DNA of 64,000 nucleotides from Streptomyces mangrovi. Lineage in GTDB: Bacteria > Actinomycetota > Actinomycetes > Streptomycetales > Streptomycetaceae. This document shows, piece by piece, positions 35,508 through 45,084 of the stretch; position 1 is the first letter of the stretch, and each line of letters begins with the position of its first letter. The notes under the pieces were generated by a model that was not told where the DNA came from, searched no databases, and was given only the letters and a program-made list of their open reading frames with translations. The position numbers and the translations under genes were made by a program. Location: positions 30,184 to 94,183 of the forward strand of contig NZ_FOSG01000024.1 in NCBI RefSeq assembly GCF_900114215.1, read 5' to 3'.

Positions 35508-36233
35508 GTGTTCTCACCCCGCCGCCTGTCCGTTCTGCCCGCCGCCGCTGCGCTGCTGCTGGCGGTGGCCGGGTGCGGTACCGAACCAGGCGGGGTGGTC
35601 GATGATGCCAAACCGTCCGCGCCGGCCACCGCGCCCGCCACCTCGGACACCGGCGGGGCGGGGGAGGGGCTGGGACTGACCGAGGCCCTCACCCAGCTCG
35701 AGACCGCGCGGGAGTCCCGCAGCGGCTACGAGCGGGAGAAGTTCCGCCACTGGACCGACGCGGACGGGGACGGCTGCGATACCCGGCGGGAAGTTCTGCT
35801 TGCCGAAGCGGTCCAGGCACCGGACCAGGGGGAGGGGTGTGCGCTGACCGGCGGAAGCTGGCACTCCGCCTACGATCAGGAGACCGTCACTGATGCGGCC
35901 CGTCTCGACATCGACCACATGGTCCCTCTGGCCGAGGCCTGGGACTCGGGTGCTTCCACCTGGGACGCGGAGCGGCGTGAGGCCTTCGCCAACGACCTGG
36001 ACGCCGACTACGCCCTGATCGCGGTCACCGCGGCCACCAACCGCTCCAAGGGCGACCAGGACCCGGCTGAATGGCTTCCCCCGTCCACCGACGCGCACTG
36101 CTCTTACGCGGCCGACTGGATTGCCACCAAACTCCGCTGGTCCCTGACCGCCGACCCCGCCGAACGGTCGGCGCTGGAAGACCTCGCCGCCGACTGCCCC
36201 GACACCCGCCTCTCCTACACCCCCGCCCCCTGA
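35508..36233 (+). CDS. Secreted lipoprotein with HNH (DUF1524-type) nuclease domain
   Basis: GTG 35508 with GGAG 8 nt upstream (ATG 35469 is an alternative). A basic N-terminus, hydrophobic core and lipobox LLLAVAGC give a lipoprotein signal. After a Thr/Pro/Ala linker, the mature part has HWTDADGDGCDTRREVLLAE, the core IDHMVPLAEAWDSGA, and NRSKGDQDPAEWLPP with C-S-Y-A-A-D-W. These are the D-H-x-V-P-L and N-R-S-K-x-D motifs of secreted HNH nucleases related to the GmrSD C-terminus. It is complete, about 241 aa. It probably degrades extracellular DNA or acts in competition. The neighbours give no partner. Confidence 0.85.
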   Translation: MFSPRRLSVLPAAAALLLAVAGCGTEPGGVVDDAKPSAPATAPATSDTGGAGEGLGLTEALTQLETARESRSGYEREKFRHWTDADGDGCDTRREVLLAEAVQAPDQGEGCALTGGSWHSAYDQETVTDAARLDIDHMVPLAEAWDSGASTWDAERREAFANDLDADYALIAVTAATNRSKGDQDPAEWLPPSTDAHCSYAADWIATKLRWSLTADPAERSALEDLAADCPDTRLSYTPAP

Positions 36234-36396
36234 CTCCCGCGGGTTTGGCGCGGGGCCTCACCGCATCGCCCCCCGGGAAGCGGTGCGCCACCGCGCGGGT
36301 CTCCCACTCCGCCAGCGACGGCAGGCACGCGCTGATGCTGGGTGTCGGCGTACACGTGAATGTGCCCAGTCACGTACGGGTGAACGGGCTCAGTTA

Positions 36397-36969
36397 GTGA
36401 GGTGGGGGAAGCTGCCGCATCACAAGACGCTGGAGGACTACGACTTCTCCTTCCAGCCCGACCTCGACCCGCGCAAGGTCAAGGGCCTGGCCGCTCTGTC
36501 GTTCGTCGAGGCCAAGGCGAACGCAGCCCTGCTGGGGCCGCCCGGGGTCGGCAAGACGCACATCGCCGTCGCGGCCTGCCGGGCTGGCTGCTCGGTCTAC
36601 TTCACCAGCCTCGACGACACGGTCCGCAACCTCACCGCCGCAGAAGCCGCAGGCCGCCTGACGAACAAGTTCGGCACCTACCTGCGGCCCAGCGTCCTGG
36701 TGGCCGACGAGGTCGGCTACCAGCCCCTGGAACGAGCGGAGGCGAACCTCGTCTTTCAGGTGATTTCCAAGCACTACGAGAAGGGCTCGATCATCCTCAC
36801 CTCGAACAAGACCTTCAGCGAGTGGGGCCAGGTCTTCGGTGACGAGGCCCTGGCCATCGCGATCCTCGACCGCCTCCTCCATCACTGCGACGTGATCCCG
36901 GTCAATGGCCCCGGCTACCGGCTCAAGAACCGGCTCGCCGCCATCGAGCGAGACGCCCAGGTGGCCTGA
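36397..36969 (+). pseudogene. istB: IS21-family helper ATPase IstB, N-terminally truncated
   Basis: Reading from 36397 gives WGKLPHHKTLEDYDFSFQPD, Walker A LLGPPGVGKTHIAVA, VYFTSLDDTV, VLVADEVGYQPL (Walker B) and the C-terminal part typical of IstB. About 70 N-terminal residues found in complete IstB are missing, and no istA precedes it. It is an IS21 remnant without its transposase. Confidence 0.8.
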
Positions 36970-36991
36970 CCGGCGGAAACAGCGCAGCCCG

Positions 36992-37402
36992 TCACTGGAT
37001 GACAGTGATCTTTGGAAGGGGCTGCTGCCATTCGCCCAGTTCCGCGACGAGAGCCCGGCGGGCCAGCCGCCGGGCCTGGCCCCATCCCTCATCGGTGGAC
37101 AGGGCACCCCTTGTCCACCGATCGGCGCTGTCGCCGTCGCTCATCCCGCCGAGGATCACGTCGATCTTCTGCAGGTCGGCCATGACTCCGCCGGCGATCT
37201 GCCCATCGGCCACCAGTACGTCCGCCATGCGGAAGGCATGATTGAAGTCCAAAGCGATCTCGTCCGTCATCACGCCATGTCTGTCCAGCCAGGCAGCCTG
37301 GGCCCGAGCGTCAGCTGCCAACACGGCCAGCGACTCGATCAGCAGACGCCGACGGAACGAAGGACCAGGACTCCCCACACCACAATCGTCGCACGCCCCC
37401 AC
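36992..37402 (-). CDS. Hypothetical protein
   Basis: 136 aa from GTG 37402 (GAGAG upstream; weak). It is acidic and helical: ESLAVLAADARAQAAWLDRH, MTDEIALDFNHAFRMADVLV and RWTRGALSTDEGWGQARRLA. The extended upstream frame to 37567 is Cys/Arg-rich and probably not translated. Family not recognised. It converges on the istB remnant. Confidence 0.5.
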   Translation of the reverse strand: MGACDDCGVGSPGPSFRRRLLIESLAVLAADARAQAAWLDRHGVMTDEIALDFNHAFRMADVLVADGQIAGGVMADLQKIDVILGGMSDGDSADRWTRGALSTDEGWGQARRLARRALVAELGEWQQPLPKITVIQ

Positions 37403-38177
37403 CTCTCTCAGGCACCCAGACGAACATCCGGCCGAGCACGTTTCCCCGTACTTACCTGAGCACTTCCGCGAGTACGCCGACACTGGGCTGCCCGCAGGCC
37501 GGCGCTCTCCGCCGTGGGCGGTGGTCAGTCGTGGAAGTTTCAGGACAATGCGCAGTGCTGTGCTCACGCGTTCCGTCGTCGCACCCGTTCACCTGATCCA
37601 TGAACGCTCCGGAGCGAAAGCGCTTGGGGGCGCGGGCGGGGTTAGGTCGACGGCCGCAGCTACACCGGGCACGGGTTCTGCCAGAAGTACGGTGTCCGGT
37701 GCTTCGCCGATTTCGTCTTTCCCGCTCCTTTGCCGTCAGGACGCCGGGACACTGATCGCGCGGCACGAAGCCGTAGTCCCGCGCCGCCGCCGTCGACGGG
37801 GGAATCCAAGCCGGCCCGGCCGGACCGCGCTCCGCTCGCCGCACCGGCCCGGGTGGACGTCTTCGGCCGCCTGGCCGCAGCCGGGAGATCGACCTTGGCC
37901 GTTCCTGGACGCTGCTGCGCGGCGCGGCTGGAGGGCGCCGCCGACGTGCGGCTGCCGGCCGGGTTCGGTTGAGATGAGCATCGTTGCCGCGGTGCCTTGG
38001 TTTTGTGGGGCGAAGACATGCATGAGCCGCAGCATTGTCACACTGCTTCGATCACGGATCGCGGTAGGCGCGGCAGGTTCTCCGGCGCCGGGCTTGTCGA
38101 CGGGGTTGGGGTCGGCCGGTCCGCGTCCAGGCCGAGCCAAGCCGTGACGATGCCGCGGCCGGGTTCCCCGGTTTTGG
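37403..38177. other. No convincing gene
   Basis: 775 bp with several overlapping frames on both strands, all Arg/Pro-rich and without supported starts or recognised families. Probably intergenic or decayed sequence between the hypothetical gene and the CGNR gene. Confidence 0.35.
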
Positions 38178-39053
38178 TCAGGGGGTGTTCTGCTGTCTGC
38201 GGCGCCGACGTAGGGCTCGCTGGGCCTGGGCGCGGGCGCATTCGCGGGAGCAGTACATGACGCCGGTGGTGCGGTGCTGGCCGTATGCGGCGCGTCCGCG
38301 CTGGCGGACGAAGTGCCGGCGGCAGGTCTCGTTGGCGCACTGGCGGACGAAGGCACCCTCGGCGAGGTGGTTGTACAGCTGCAGGAAGCAGACGGAGTAG
38401 ACGGTGGGATGCCGGTCGGCCAGGGTGCCGATACCGATGCTGAAGTTGTGCAGTGCGGCTTGCAGCGCACCCTCCAGATGCTGAATGCGCAACTGGATCA
38501 GCATGTCCCGCAACATCTCGAGGGAGGCGGGCCAGGGCTCCTCTCGATGCGTGGCCTGGGCTCGCAGCTGCTCCAGGTGGGTCTCGGTGACGTCCGGTGC
38601 GATGAGCTGTTCCAGCCCTCCTTCACGTTGGCAGGCCAGCCATGTCGCGACGGCGTCCTGGGCTTCTTGCAGGTGCAGCCGGACCAGGTCGCGGTGAACA
38701 CCGGAGCGTGACCGGTTAGGAGGGCGCTGCTGGACGGCGGCCCGGACTTGTGCGACGGCGTCCTCGTCCCAGCTGCCCTGGTCGAGCTCCCGGCCGTCCA
38801 GATCGAAAAGCAGCCCGTAGGCGCCGAAGATGCGGGCGACGCCTTCGAGGTCGTCCGCGGACAGTTCCATCAACTCGCGCAGGTAGAAGTCGTCCGGCAG
38901 CTGCACCGCGGACTGCCCCCGGGACGGTTCGAGAGGCCAGGTGACCCAGTCTCCGTCGGTCTCCACTCCCTTGAGCGGGACCACGGCAGGAGGCGGGACC
39001 ACCGACCCCGGCCACAGCGTAGGACGAAAACGTGAGTCAACGTACTCTGCCAT
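38178..39053 (-). CDS. CGNR zinc-finger protein
   Basis: 291 aa from ATG 39053, with no visible ribosome site (possible leaderless start). The C-terminus has CANETCRRHFVRQRGRAAYG and VMYCSRECARAQAQRALRRR, the C-x4-C...C-x3-C zinc finger of CGNR proteins, with a basic tail. The N-terminal two-thirds are helical (ELMELSADDLEGVARIFGAY, LVRLHLQEAQDAVATWLACQ), matching the ABATE-like ligand domain. Such proteins are predicted DNA-binding regulators. It is divergent from the nuclease-like gene at 39118, sharing a 64-bp promoter region. Confidence 0.8.
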   Translation of the reverse strand: MAEYVDSRFRPTLWPGSVVPPPAVVPLKGVETDGDWVTWPLEPSRGQSAVQLPDDFYLRELMELSADDLEGVARIFGAYGLLFDLDGRELDQGSWDEDAVAQVRAAVQQRPPNRSRSGVHRDLVRLHLQEAQDAVATWLACQREGGLEQLIAPDVTETHLEQLRAQATHREEPWPASLEMLRDMLIQLRIQHLEGALQAALHNFSIGIGTLADRHPTVYSVCFLQLYNHLAEGAFVRQCANETCRRHFVRQRGRAAYGQHRTTGVMYCSRECARAQAQRALRRRRRQQNTP

Positions 39054-39117
39054 GACGGCATGGTATCCGCTAGCTTCGTAGCACGGAACAGTGGGACTTC
39101 GTGCTACGGGAGGGTGT

Positions 39118-39618
39118 GTGGGCAGGAGAGAAGCAACACTGGCCGACTGGCCAGCGCGGAAATCCACCGGCGACCGACACGAACAGGCCGTGGCCCACGC
39201 CCTCGAAGCCCGCGGGTGGACCGTCCACCTCTGCGGGCAGGGCACCTTCCCGGCACAGATCCAAAACGCCCTGCGCCACACCGACTCCGCTCTCCGCTAC
39301 TTCCCCGACCTGATCGCCGCCCGCGGCAGCGACCTTGTCACCGTGGACGCCAAAACCCGCATGCCCAGCACCACCTCCAGCCGCTACGCGATCTCCCGTA
39401 GATGCGCCCTGGCCGGCCTGCAGTTCATGGGCGCCAACGCACCCGTACCGCTGTACTACGTCCTGGGCGACCTCCGCGTCCTCACCCCGGCGGAAGTCCT
39501 CCACTACACCTGCCACACCAGCCACCCCACCAGCGGCGCCTACCACCTGATCAGCACCCGACAAGCCCACCTCTTCGACGACGTCTTCGGAACCGCCACC
39601 TTCCAGCGCAGCGCATGA
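39118..39618 (+). CDS. PD-(D/E)XK nuclease-like (resolvase-type) protein
   Basis: 166 aa from GTG 39118, GGGAGG 4-5 nt upstream. GDRHEQAVAHALEARGWTV (N-terminal Glu), YFPDLIAARGSDLVTVDAKT (P-D then D-x-K) form the nuclease core, followed by GLQFMGANAPVPLYYVLG. This is the Holliday-junction-resolvase or Mrr-like arrangement with all acidic and Lys positions visible. A host target or phage target cannot be told. It is divergent from a CGNR regulator that may control it. Confidence 0.75.
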   Translation: MGRREATLADWPARKSTGDRHEQAVAHALEARGWTVHLCGQGTFPAQIQNALRHTDSALRYFPDLIAARGSDLVTVDAKTRMPSTTSSRYAISRRCALAGLQFMGANAPVPLYYVLGDLRVLTPAEVLHYTCHTSHPTSGAYHLISTRQAHLFDDVFGTATFQRSA

Positions 39619-39777
39619 CCAGCCACCGCTGCCACCACCAAGAGCAGGGCCGCCCGCTGGACGCCGGCAAAGACCCTTGCCGGTCACAAGCCGCCCGAAC
39701 GCAAAACGCTCTTCCAGCCCATCACCCTTTTGCCGGAATACACCCCGCATCACCCAGAACGCGGGCAGCATGGTGGC

Positions 39778-40665
39778 GTGATCGGCACAGAACAGGGCAT
39801 GGAACCGGGGGAGCGGTGGGCGTACCGGGTAGCGCCCCACCACGGCCCGGTCTGCGAGGTCGAGGTCCTCAAAAAAGGCACGAAGCGTCCAGCGCGGGTC
39901 AAAGTCCGCTTCGTAGCGGAGGACGCAGAAGGACGCGAGGAATGGGTGCCTCCATCCCGACTGCGGGTGCCATGGCGCGAGAAGGACGCGTGGCTGGCAG
40001 ACCAGCAGCGGTGGAGCGACCTGACACGTGACAGCCCCGACGACCACGACCCGGAATTCCTCGCCGTCTGCACCCTCTTCGACGAGCAGTGGTGGACGGG
40101 CCTGGCAACAGTCGGCTACAACACCGGGGAGCGCGGCATCCTCTACATCGATGACGCACCGGCCCTGGCCGCTCTTCTCGACGTACCCGAAACCTTCTTC
40201 TCCGCCGACACACGAGCCTTCACCGACGCCGACGGAGCGGTCGTCGCGCCATGGCCCACCACCCTGGCCGTCACGCGCCTCCTGGCCAAGACCCGAGCCG
40301 ACCAACTCATCGCCCTCCTGGCTGAAAAAGACCAACAAGCCCACCGCGACGCCACCTACGGCCGGTACTACCCCGGCCGCGGTAAAAACCCGGGCACGCA
40401 CATCAGCCCCGAGACCTGCGCAGAAGTCGACCGCACCTACCGACCGGCCCGCGAGCTGCTGCGCCAGTGGTGCGGCGCCGAGACCGCAGAGCGCTTCGAT
40501 GAGCTCCAGGCACTGCGCACCGAGGTGGTGCGCATCGGCAAGCTCATGGAAGAAGCCATCACCTGCCTCCGGCAGGCTGGACAGACCACGGCAGCCAGCC
40601 GCTTCGAACGCGAACTCGGCATCCCACTCGCAACCCTCCGCCACGCCCCCTCCTGCCGAGACTGA
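39778..40665 (+). CDS. Hypothetical protein
   Basis: 295 aa from GTG 39778 (weak ribosome site; ATG 39799 would start MEPGERWAYR). It has VCEVEVLKKGTKRPARVKVR and EEWVPPSRLRVPW, an SH3/Tudor-like beta-barrel pattern, then FLAVCTLFDEQWWTG and a helical C-terminus with EEAITCLRQAG. Similar proteins are common in Streptomyces accessory regions. Function unknown; same strand as the next gene, 62 bp apart. Confidence 0.65.
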   Translation: MIGTEQGMEPGERWAYRVAPHHGPVCEVEVLKKGTKRPARVKVRFVAEDAEGREEWVPPSRLRVPWREKDAWLADQQRWSDLTRDSPDDHDPEFLAVCTLFDEQWWTGLATVGYNTGERGILYIDDAPALAALLDVPETFFSADTRAFTDADGAVVAPWPTTLAVTRLLAKTRADQLIALLAEKDQQAHRDATYGRYYPGRGKNPGTHISPETCAEVDRTYRPARELLRQWCGAETAERFDELQALRTEVVRIGKLMEEAITCLRQAGQTTAASRFERELGIPLATLRHAPSCRD

Positions 40666-40727
40666 CCCCACCCGGCGCACCCCTGCTGCCGACATGGCAA
40701 CCAAGGGAGAGAAGGGAGCCACACCCA

Positions 40728-42032
40728 GTGCCCCGCCCCCGGCTCAACGAACGCCAGCTCGACGTCCTGCGCCGCATCTGCCACGGCCCGCAGGTCACCT
40801 CCGCCGACTCCGACCTGGCCGTCACCGTCTACGCGCTGCGCCACAGGAAACTGGTCACCACCACCTGGGCCAACGGCCGCTGGACAGCCGCCGCCACCCA
40901 CGCCGGCCTCCAGTACCTGGCCGAGAACGACACCACAAACCCCCGCCCCACCGCACCCGGCACCGCCAGTCCCCAGGCACCAGACCCCACCGAGAACGAC
41001 GCCACCCGCCTGATCACGACCATCCGGCAGACCGGCGGCACACTCCGCATCACCGACCCCTCCGCGGCCGAACGCGCCCGGCTGCGCCGCCTCCTGCACA
41101 CCGCACGAGCAGAGCACCTGGTCCCAGATGGCCACCATCTGCAGTACACCGGACGCGACAAGGGCGACATGATCATCACCCTGAAACCAGGTCCCCCGCC
41201 GGCACGCGACACACCGCAGACAGCCCCCATCGCCGTCCCCGCCGATCTGCTCACCATCCGCCTGCACCCCGCAGCCCGCGACGCGCCCCTACCGGTCTGC
41301 CCCAACTGCCGCTCCCGCGCCCGCCGGATCCTCCACGCCCTATGCCTCGCCGCGCAGCAACAAGGCCACACCGCCAGCGCCCCCGCCCCCACCTCGTCAG
41401 CAAGCCTGGTCATCACCGCAGGCGAACACGCTTTCCCTCTCTCCTTCGCCGAAGGCTCCCACGAGGTACCCGACACCGAAGGCGTCAAGTACTCCTGGCA
41501 GCGCGTTACGGCGCGCACCACACGCCCCTCCCACCAACTCCAACTCAGCCTCGAGCATTCATACGCCCACCCGGGGCGCCGCTACCGCTGGGGGGACCGG
41601 CAACGCTGGCGCCTGGAGGACAAACTCCCCGACATCCTGCGCGAAGTCGCCCACCGCGCTCACACCGAACACGAACGACAACTGGCACGACAACGCGCAG
41701 AAGACGAGACCCGCCAGCGCTGGCTGGCCGCCATGGAGCAAGCCCGCACCGACTTCATCGAAACCCACCGCCTGAAGGCCCTGCGCGCACAAGTCCACGC
41801 CTGGCAAGAAGCCACCGCCATCCGCGACTACTGCCAGGCATTGGAAGACCACCAGAGCGGTACCACCACACCGGAGACGGTCGAACAGTGGATCACTTGG
41901 GCACGCGCCTACGCCGAGAGCATCGACCCTCTGCCACGCAACCCGGTCCTTCCACCGGACCCGGAGGTCACCCCGCAGGATCTGCGCCCCTACCTGCACG
42001 GTTGGAGCCCGTACGAGCCCAAGCGCAGGTGA
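40728..42032 (+). CDS. Hypothetical protein with winged-helix and coiled-coil regions
   Basis: 434 aa from GTG 40728 (GGGAG about 8 nt upstream). N-terminal LNERQLDVLRRICHGPQVTS and ALRHRKLVTTTWANGRWTAA resemble a winged helix. A CPNCRSRARRILHALCLAAQ pair lies near residue 190. Residues of about 300-370 are a long charged helix (AHTEHERQLARQRAEDETRQ). The end has LRPYLHGWSPYEPKRR. No enzyme motif recognised; perhaps DNA-binding. Confidence 0.6.
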   Translation: MPRPRLNERQLDVLRRICHGPQVTSADSDLAVTVYALRHRKLVTTTWANGRWTAAATHAGLQYLAENDTTNPRPTAPGTASPQAPDPTENDATRLITTIRQTGGTLRITDPSAAERARLRRLLHTARAEHLVPDGHHLQYTGRDKGDMIITLKPGPPPARDTPQTAPIAVPADLLTIRLHPAARDAPLPVCPNCRSRARRILHALCLAAQQQGHTASAPAPTSSASLVITAGEHAFPLSFAEGSHEVPDTEGVKYSWQRVTARTTRPSHQLQLSLEHSYAHPGRRYRWGDRQRWRLEDKLPDILREVAHRAHTEHERQLARQRAEDETRQRWLAAMEQARTDFIETHRLKALRAQVHAWQEATAIRDYCQALEDHQSGTTTPETVEQWITWARAYAESIDPLPRNPVLPPDPEVTPQDLRPYLHGWSPYEPKRR

Positions 42033-42133
42033 TCAGCCACAGCCGGCGCCTGGCCTCTGGCCGGTGCATCTGGGCGTGAAAGCCCACCGGGCGCGCGAAG
42101 CGGAGATTCTCACTGGCTACGTTCACGAGTGAG

Positions 42134-43856
42134 GGGTCTGGCGCGACTTCCGTGAAGCGTGCACGCTGAGTGACGGCCGCCGCTCCAAACAGGCTTCGGG
42201 AAGTTGCCTGAAAACGACCGGAGCCCGTCTTGGTGTGGTCGACAGTGCGGCGTCGTGGAAGCGATGTCGCCCCGTCTGGAGGGCCTGCTGTTCCCGTCCA
42301 TCGCGGACGTGTCGGTGCTGTCGCTGGATGTGAGCCACGAGGCGATACGCGTCAACGTCAGCAGTACGTCGGCCGGGGCGGCATGCCCGGACTGTGGAAG
42401 CGAGTCGTCCCGGGTGCACAGCTCTTACCTGCGGTTTCCCGCGGACGTGCCGAGCGGGGGACGTCTGGTGGTCCTCCGACTGCGAGTTCGGCGGTTCTTC
42501 TGTCCGCAGTCTTCGTGTGCTCGGCGGACGTTCGCTGAGCAGTTGCCGGGGCTGACCCGGCGGTACAGCAGGTGGACGGAGCGGTTGCGGTCGACTCTCG
42601 CCGCGGTGGGGCTCGCCCTCGCCGGCCGGGCCGGCGCCCGGATGGCGAGGGCCTTCGGGGTGTCCATCAGCCGCAGCGCACTCTTGCGGCTGCTCGGTGT
42701 CTTGCCCGAACCCGCAGTCCCGGCCCCGCGGGTGGTTGGTGTTGATGAGTACGCCACACGCAAGGGACGGGTCTACGGCACGGTGCTCGTCGATGTCGAG
42801 ACCCGTCGGCCGGTGGATCTGCTGCCTGACCGGGAGGCGTCCAGTCTGGCTGCATGGCTGGCGAAGCGACCCGGGATCGAGATCGTCTGCCGGGACCGCG
42901 CGCCGTTCTTCGCGGAAGGCGCCACAGCCGGGGCACCCCAGGCGACGCAGGTCGCCGACCGCTGGCATCTGTGGCACAACCTCGGCCAGGCCGCTGAGCG
43001 GGCTGTCGCCCGCCACCGCCAGTGCCTTCGCGTCCTCGTCCCCGATCGCGAGGGGAAGGCCGATGAACCTGCGCCGCCCGAGGAGAAGGCGGGCTCTCCA
43101 TGGCGGAGCGAGCGGTTCGCCAACCGGGTCCGAGCCAGGCACGCCACGGTCCACGCGCTGCTGGACGCCGGCCACAGCCGCCGTTCCATTGGGCGCCAAC
43201 TGAACATGACCCACCGCACCGTCAAGAGCCTCGCCGACGCTGCGAAGCCGGAAGACCTCTTTCGCGGCCAGTGGCAGCACAACAGGACCTCCGCCCTCGA
43301 CGAATACAAGCCCTACCTGGACGAACGCTGGGGCGAGGGCTGCACCAACGCCTGGAAGCTCTGGGAAGAGATCGTTCCCTTGGGCTACCGAGGCAGCTAC
43401 GGCCGGGTCAGCGCCTACCTGCGAGAGAAGCGCACCTCGCCACGGCCGGTCACCGCGCAACCGCCGGCACCCCGCGTGGTGACGAGATGGATCCTCAGCC
43501 GACCCGAAATCCTGACCGAGATCGAACAGATCCGGCTCAAGACCGTCCTGGCCAACTGCCCTGAACTCGATGCTCTGACCGGTCACGTCCGCTCCTTCGC
43601 CCAGATGCTCACCGAGCGGCAGGGGGAACGACTCCCGCAGTGGCTCGACGCCGTCCGCCAGGACGACCTGCCCAGCCTCCACACTCTCGCGGCCGGCATC
43701 GACCGAGACCGCGACGCCGTCATCGCCGGCCTTACCCTGCCCTGGAGCTCCGGCGTTGTCGAAGGACACGTCAACCGGATCAAAATGCTCAAGCGCCAGA
43801 TGTTCGGCCGCGCCGGCTTCGCCCTCCTCCGCAAGCGCGTCCTGCTGGCGGAGTGA
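42134..43856 (+). mobile_element. ISL3-family element with no right end found
   Basis: A GGGGTCTGGCGCGACTTCCG sequence at 42133-42152 looks like the left terminus, 120 bp before the transposase. The matching inverted copy is not found in the 150 bp after the stop, and the next gene starts at 43888. The right end is probably deleted, so the copy may be immobile. Confidence 0.45.
42255..43856 (+). CDS. ISL3-family transposase
   Basis: Full-length DDE transposase of about 533 aa (GTG 42255; ATG 42264 is equally possible). The N-terminal zinc finger has CPDCGSESSRVHSSY and FCPQSSCARRTF. An HTH follows. The catalytic triad is visible as VVGVDEYATRKGRVYG, IVCRDRAPFFAEGA and SSGVVEGHVNRIK (Asp, Asp, Glu). 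Between them DRWHLWHNLGQ is the family signature. No frameshift seen. Confidence 0.9.
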   Translation: MEAMSPRLEGLLFPSIADVSVLSLDVSHEAIRVNVSSTSAGAACPDCGSESSRVHSSYLRFPADVPSGGRLVVLRLRVRRFFCPQSSCARRTFAEQLPGLTRRYSRWTERLRSTLAAVGLALAGRAGARMARAFGVSISRSALLRLLGVLPEPAVPAPRVVGVDEYATRKGRVYGTVLVDVETRRPVDLLPDREASSLAAWLAKRPGIEIVCRDRAPFFAEGATAGAPQATQVADRWHLWHNLGQAAERAVARHRQCLRVLVPDREGKADEPAPPEEKAGSPWRSERFANRVRARHATVHALLDAGHSRRSIGRQLNMTHRTVKSLADAAKPEDLFRGQWQHNRTSALDEYKPYLDERWGEGCTNAWKLWEEIVPLGYRGSYGRVSAYLREKRTSPRPVTAQPPAPRVVTRWILSRPEILTEIEQIRLKTVLANCPELDALTGHVRSFAQMLTERQGERLPQWLDAVRQDDLPSLHTLAAGIDRDRDAVIAGLTLPWSSGVVEGHVNRIKMLKRQMFGRAGFALLRKRVLLAE

Positions 43857-43887
43857 GAGCTTCCCCGGCCTGCCAACGGCAGAGATC

Positions 43888-44370
43888 ATGGTCGGTATGA
43901 ATAGCCGGTCCGAGCAGGACACAACTGACGACAGCGACGTTCCTCGGCCGAAGTGGACCGAGGAGATAGACCTTCAGACCGTTGACGCTGCCGGCCTGGT
44001 GCGTCACGTCACCATCTGCCTCAGTGATCCCTCCACCGCTCTCATCGCGCTCCTCGATGCTCACTCACGCACAGAGTTCAGCGGGACCGACTATCTCGAC
44101 TGCCTTTCCCAGGCCCGGCAACAGCTCGAACGTGACGGTCGCCTCCTGTGCTGCCAGGGAGCCCGCCCCAACGTCCACCCTTCCGGACAACTGCGACAGT
44201 TCACCAACGGCCGGCAGGCATACGTCCGCCACTCGGAACGGCAGAGCGAGGGCTCTGAGATAGTCGACATCTTCGCCCCGGCACCCCCCGAAGACGTCGT
44301 GAATCTCGACGACCAGCGAGCAGCAATAATCAGCTCCTGGAACGCCCGGCACCCGGGAAACCAGATCTGA
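43888..44370 (+). CDS. Hypothetical protein
   Basis: 160 aa from ATG 43888 (or ATG 43897), weak ribosome site. It has KWTEEIDLQTVDAAGLVRHV, DPSTALIALLDAHSRTEFSG and LERDGRLLCCQGARPNVHPS, ending VNLDDQRAAIISSWNARHPG. Strand-rich, no known motif. Directly downstream of the ISL3 transposase. Confidence 0.55.
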   Translation: MVGMNSRSEQDTTDDSDVPRPKWTEEIDLQTVDAAGLVRHVTICLSDPSTALIALLDAHSRTEFSGTDYLDCLSQARQQLERDGRLLCCQGARPNVHPSGQLRQFTNGRQAYVRHSERQSEGSEIVDIFAPAPPEDVVNLDDQRAAIISSWNARHPGNQI

Positions 44371-44656
44371 CCCCCTCACAGCCGCAGTCACTCTGCGTGG
44401 GCATCACGCAACTCGTGCCAGAGCCGGTTCTCGTGAACAAAGCCATTCTCACCGTGCTCAGCTTTTCCAACAGGCCATCGCAGACCGGTTGCAGCGAACG
44501 CTGCGCCCGCACGACATGTACGACAAGATCGCCGTCCGCTTCAAGGCCCCGTGCTGGTTGTGACGACTGAGGAGTGGCCATGACCTGCTGAAAGCGTCAC
44601 TCGCCGATGCCGTGCTGGCGCGACCAGGCTGAACAGGGCGAGGGGAGAGACCGCCG
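44371..44656. other. Gene-poor stretch with a short coding remnant
   Basis: A frame ending at about 44564 reads HRAQLFQQAIADRLQRTLRP, HDMYDKIAVRFKAPCWL and then a stop, which looks like the C-terminal remnant of a real protein without its start. Nothing else is supported here. Confidence 0.3.
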
Positions 44657-44914
44657 ATGGGGGCTTGTTACTACGGTGCCGGCAGTGAGAACGGCAACCG
44701 CCTCGACGATCCCTCTGAAGACGCGCTGTTCATGCTGACCAGCGACCTCAACGGCTCCGACAACACCTTCGTTGTCGTTCAGCCCGACGAGGACGACCCC
44801 GTGTGGTTCGCCTCAGCGGCCGCTCCGGACAAAGGCTGCTACGAGATCCTCCACCGGGATACCTCCCGCAACGAGCACGAAGTGTCACCACGGAGACCAG
44901 CATCGGCAAGATAG
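44657..44914 (+). CDS. Small hypothetical protein, C-terminus possibly frameshifted
   Basis: 85 aa from ATG 44657 (GGGGAGAG 8 nt upstream). It has DDPSEDALFMLTSDLNGSDN, TFVVVQPDEDDPVWFASAAA and YEILHRDTSRNEHEV. The end RNEHEVSPRRPASAR departs from the earlier composition. A reading shifted by two at the GTGT near 44882 gives VTTETSIGKIARNLPGRSTR, a more protein-like continuation. Unknown function; recalls small immunity-type proteins. Confidence 0.45.
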   Translation: MGACYYGAGSENGNRLDDPSEDALFMLTSDLNGSDNTFVVVQPDEDDPVWFASAAAPDKGCYEILHRDTSRNEHEVSPRRPASAR

Positions 44915-45084
44915 CCCGCAACCTCCCGGGACGGTCAACCAGGCAGTTCACTGGCACCTAAAACATGCCCCAGAAGCAGCCCGCTCAATGACGACGCCCC
45001 CTGGCCCGAGTGCCGGTCGTGTCAGGGCGAGCCGGATACCGGAGAACCGCGGCCGCGCTGTGGCCAGGCCGAGGTCGTGCGCCA

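Noticed and set aside
39070..40722. A 550-aa leftward frame over the nuclease-like and hypothetical genes
   Set aside because: Shadow; both + strand genes have sound starts and motifs.
42123..43922. A 599-aa leftward frame across the ISL3 transposase
   Set aside because: Shadow of the transposase, no motif.
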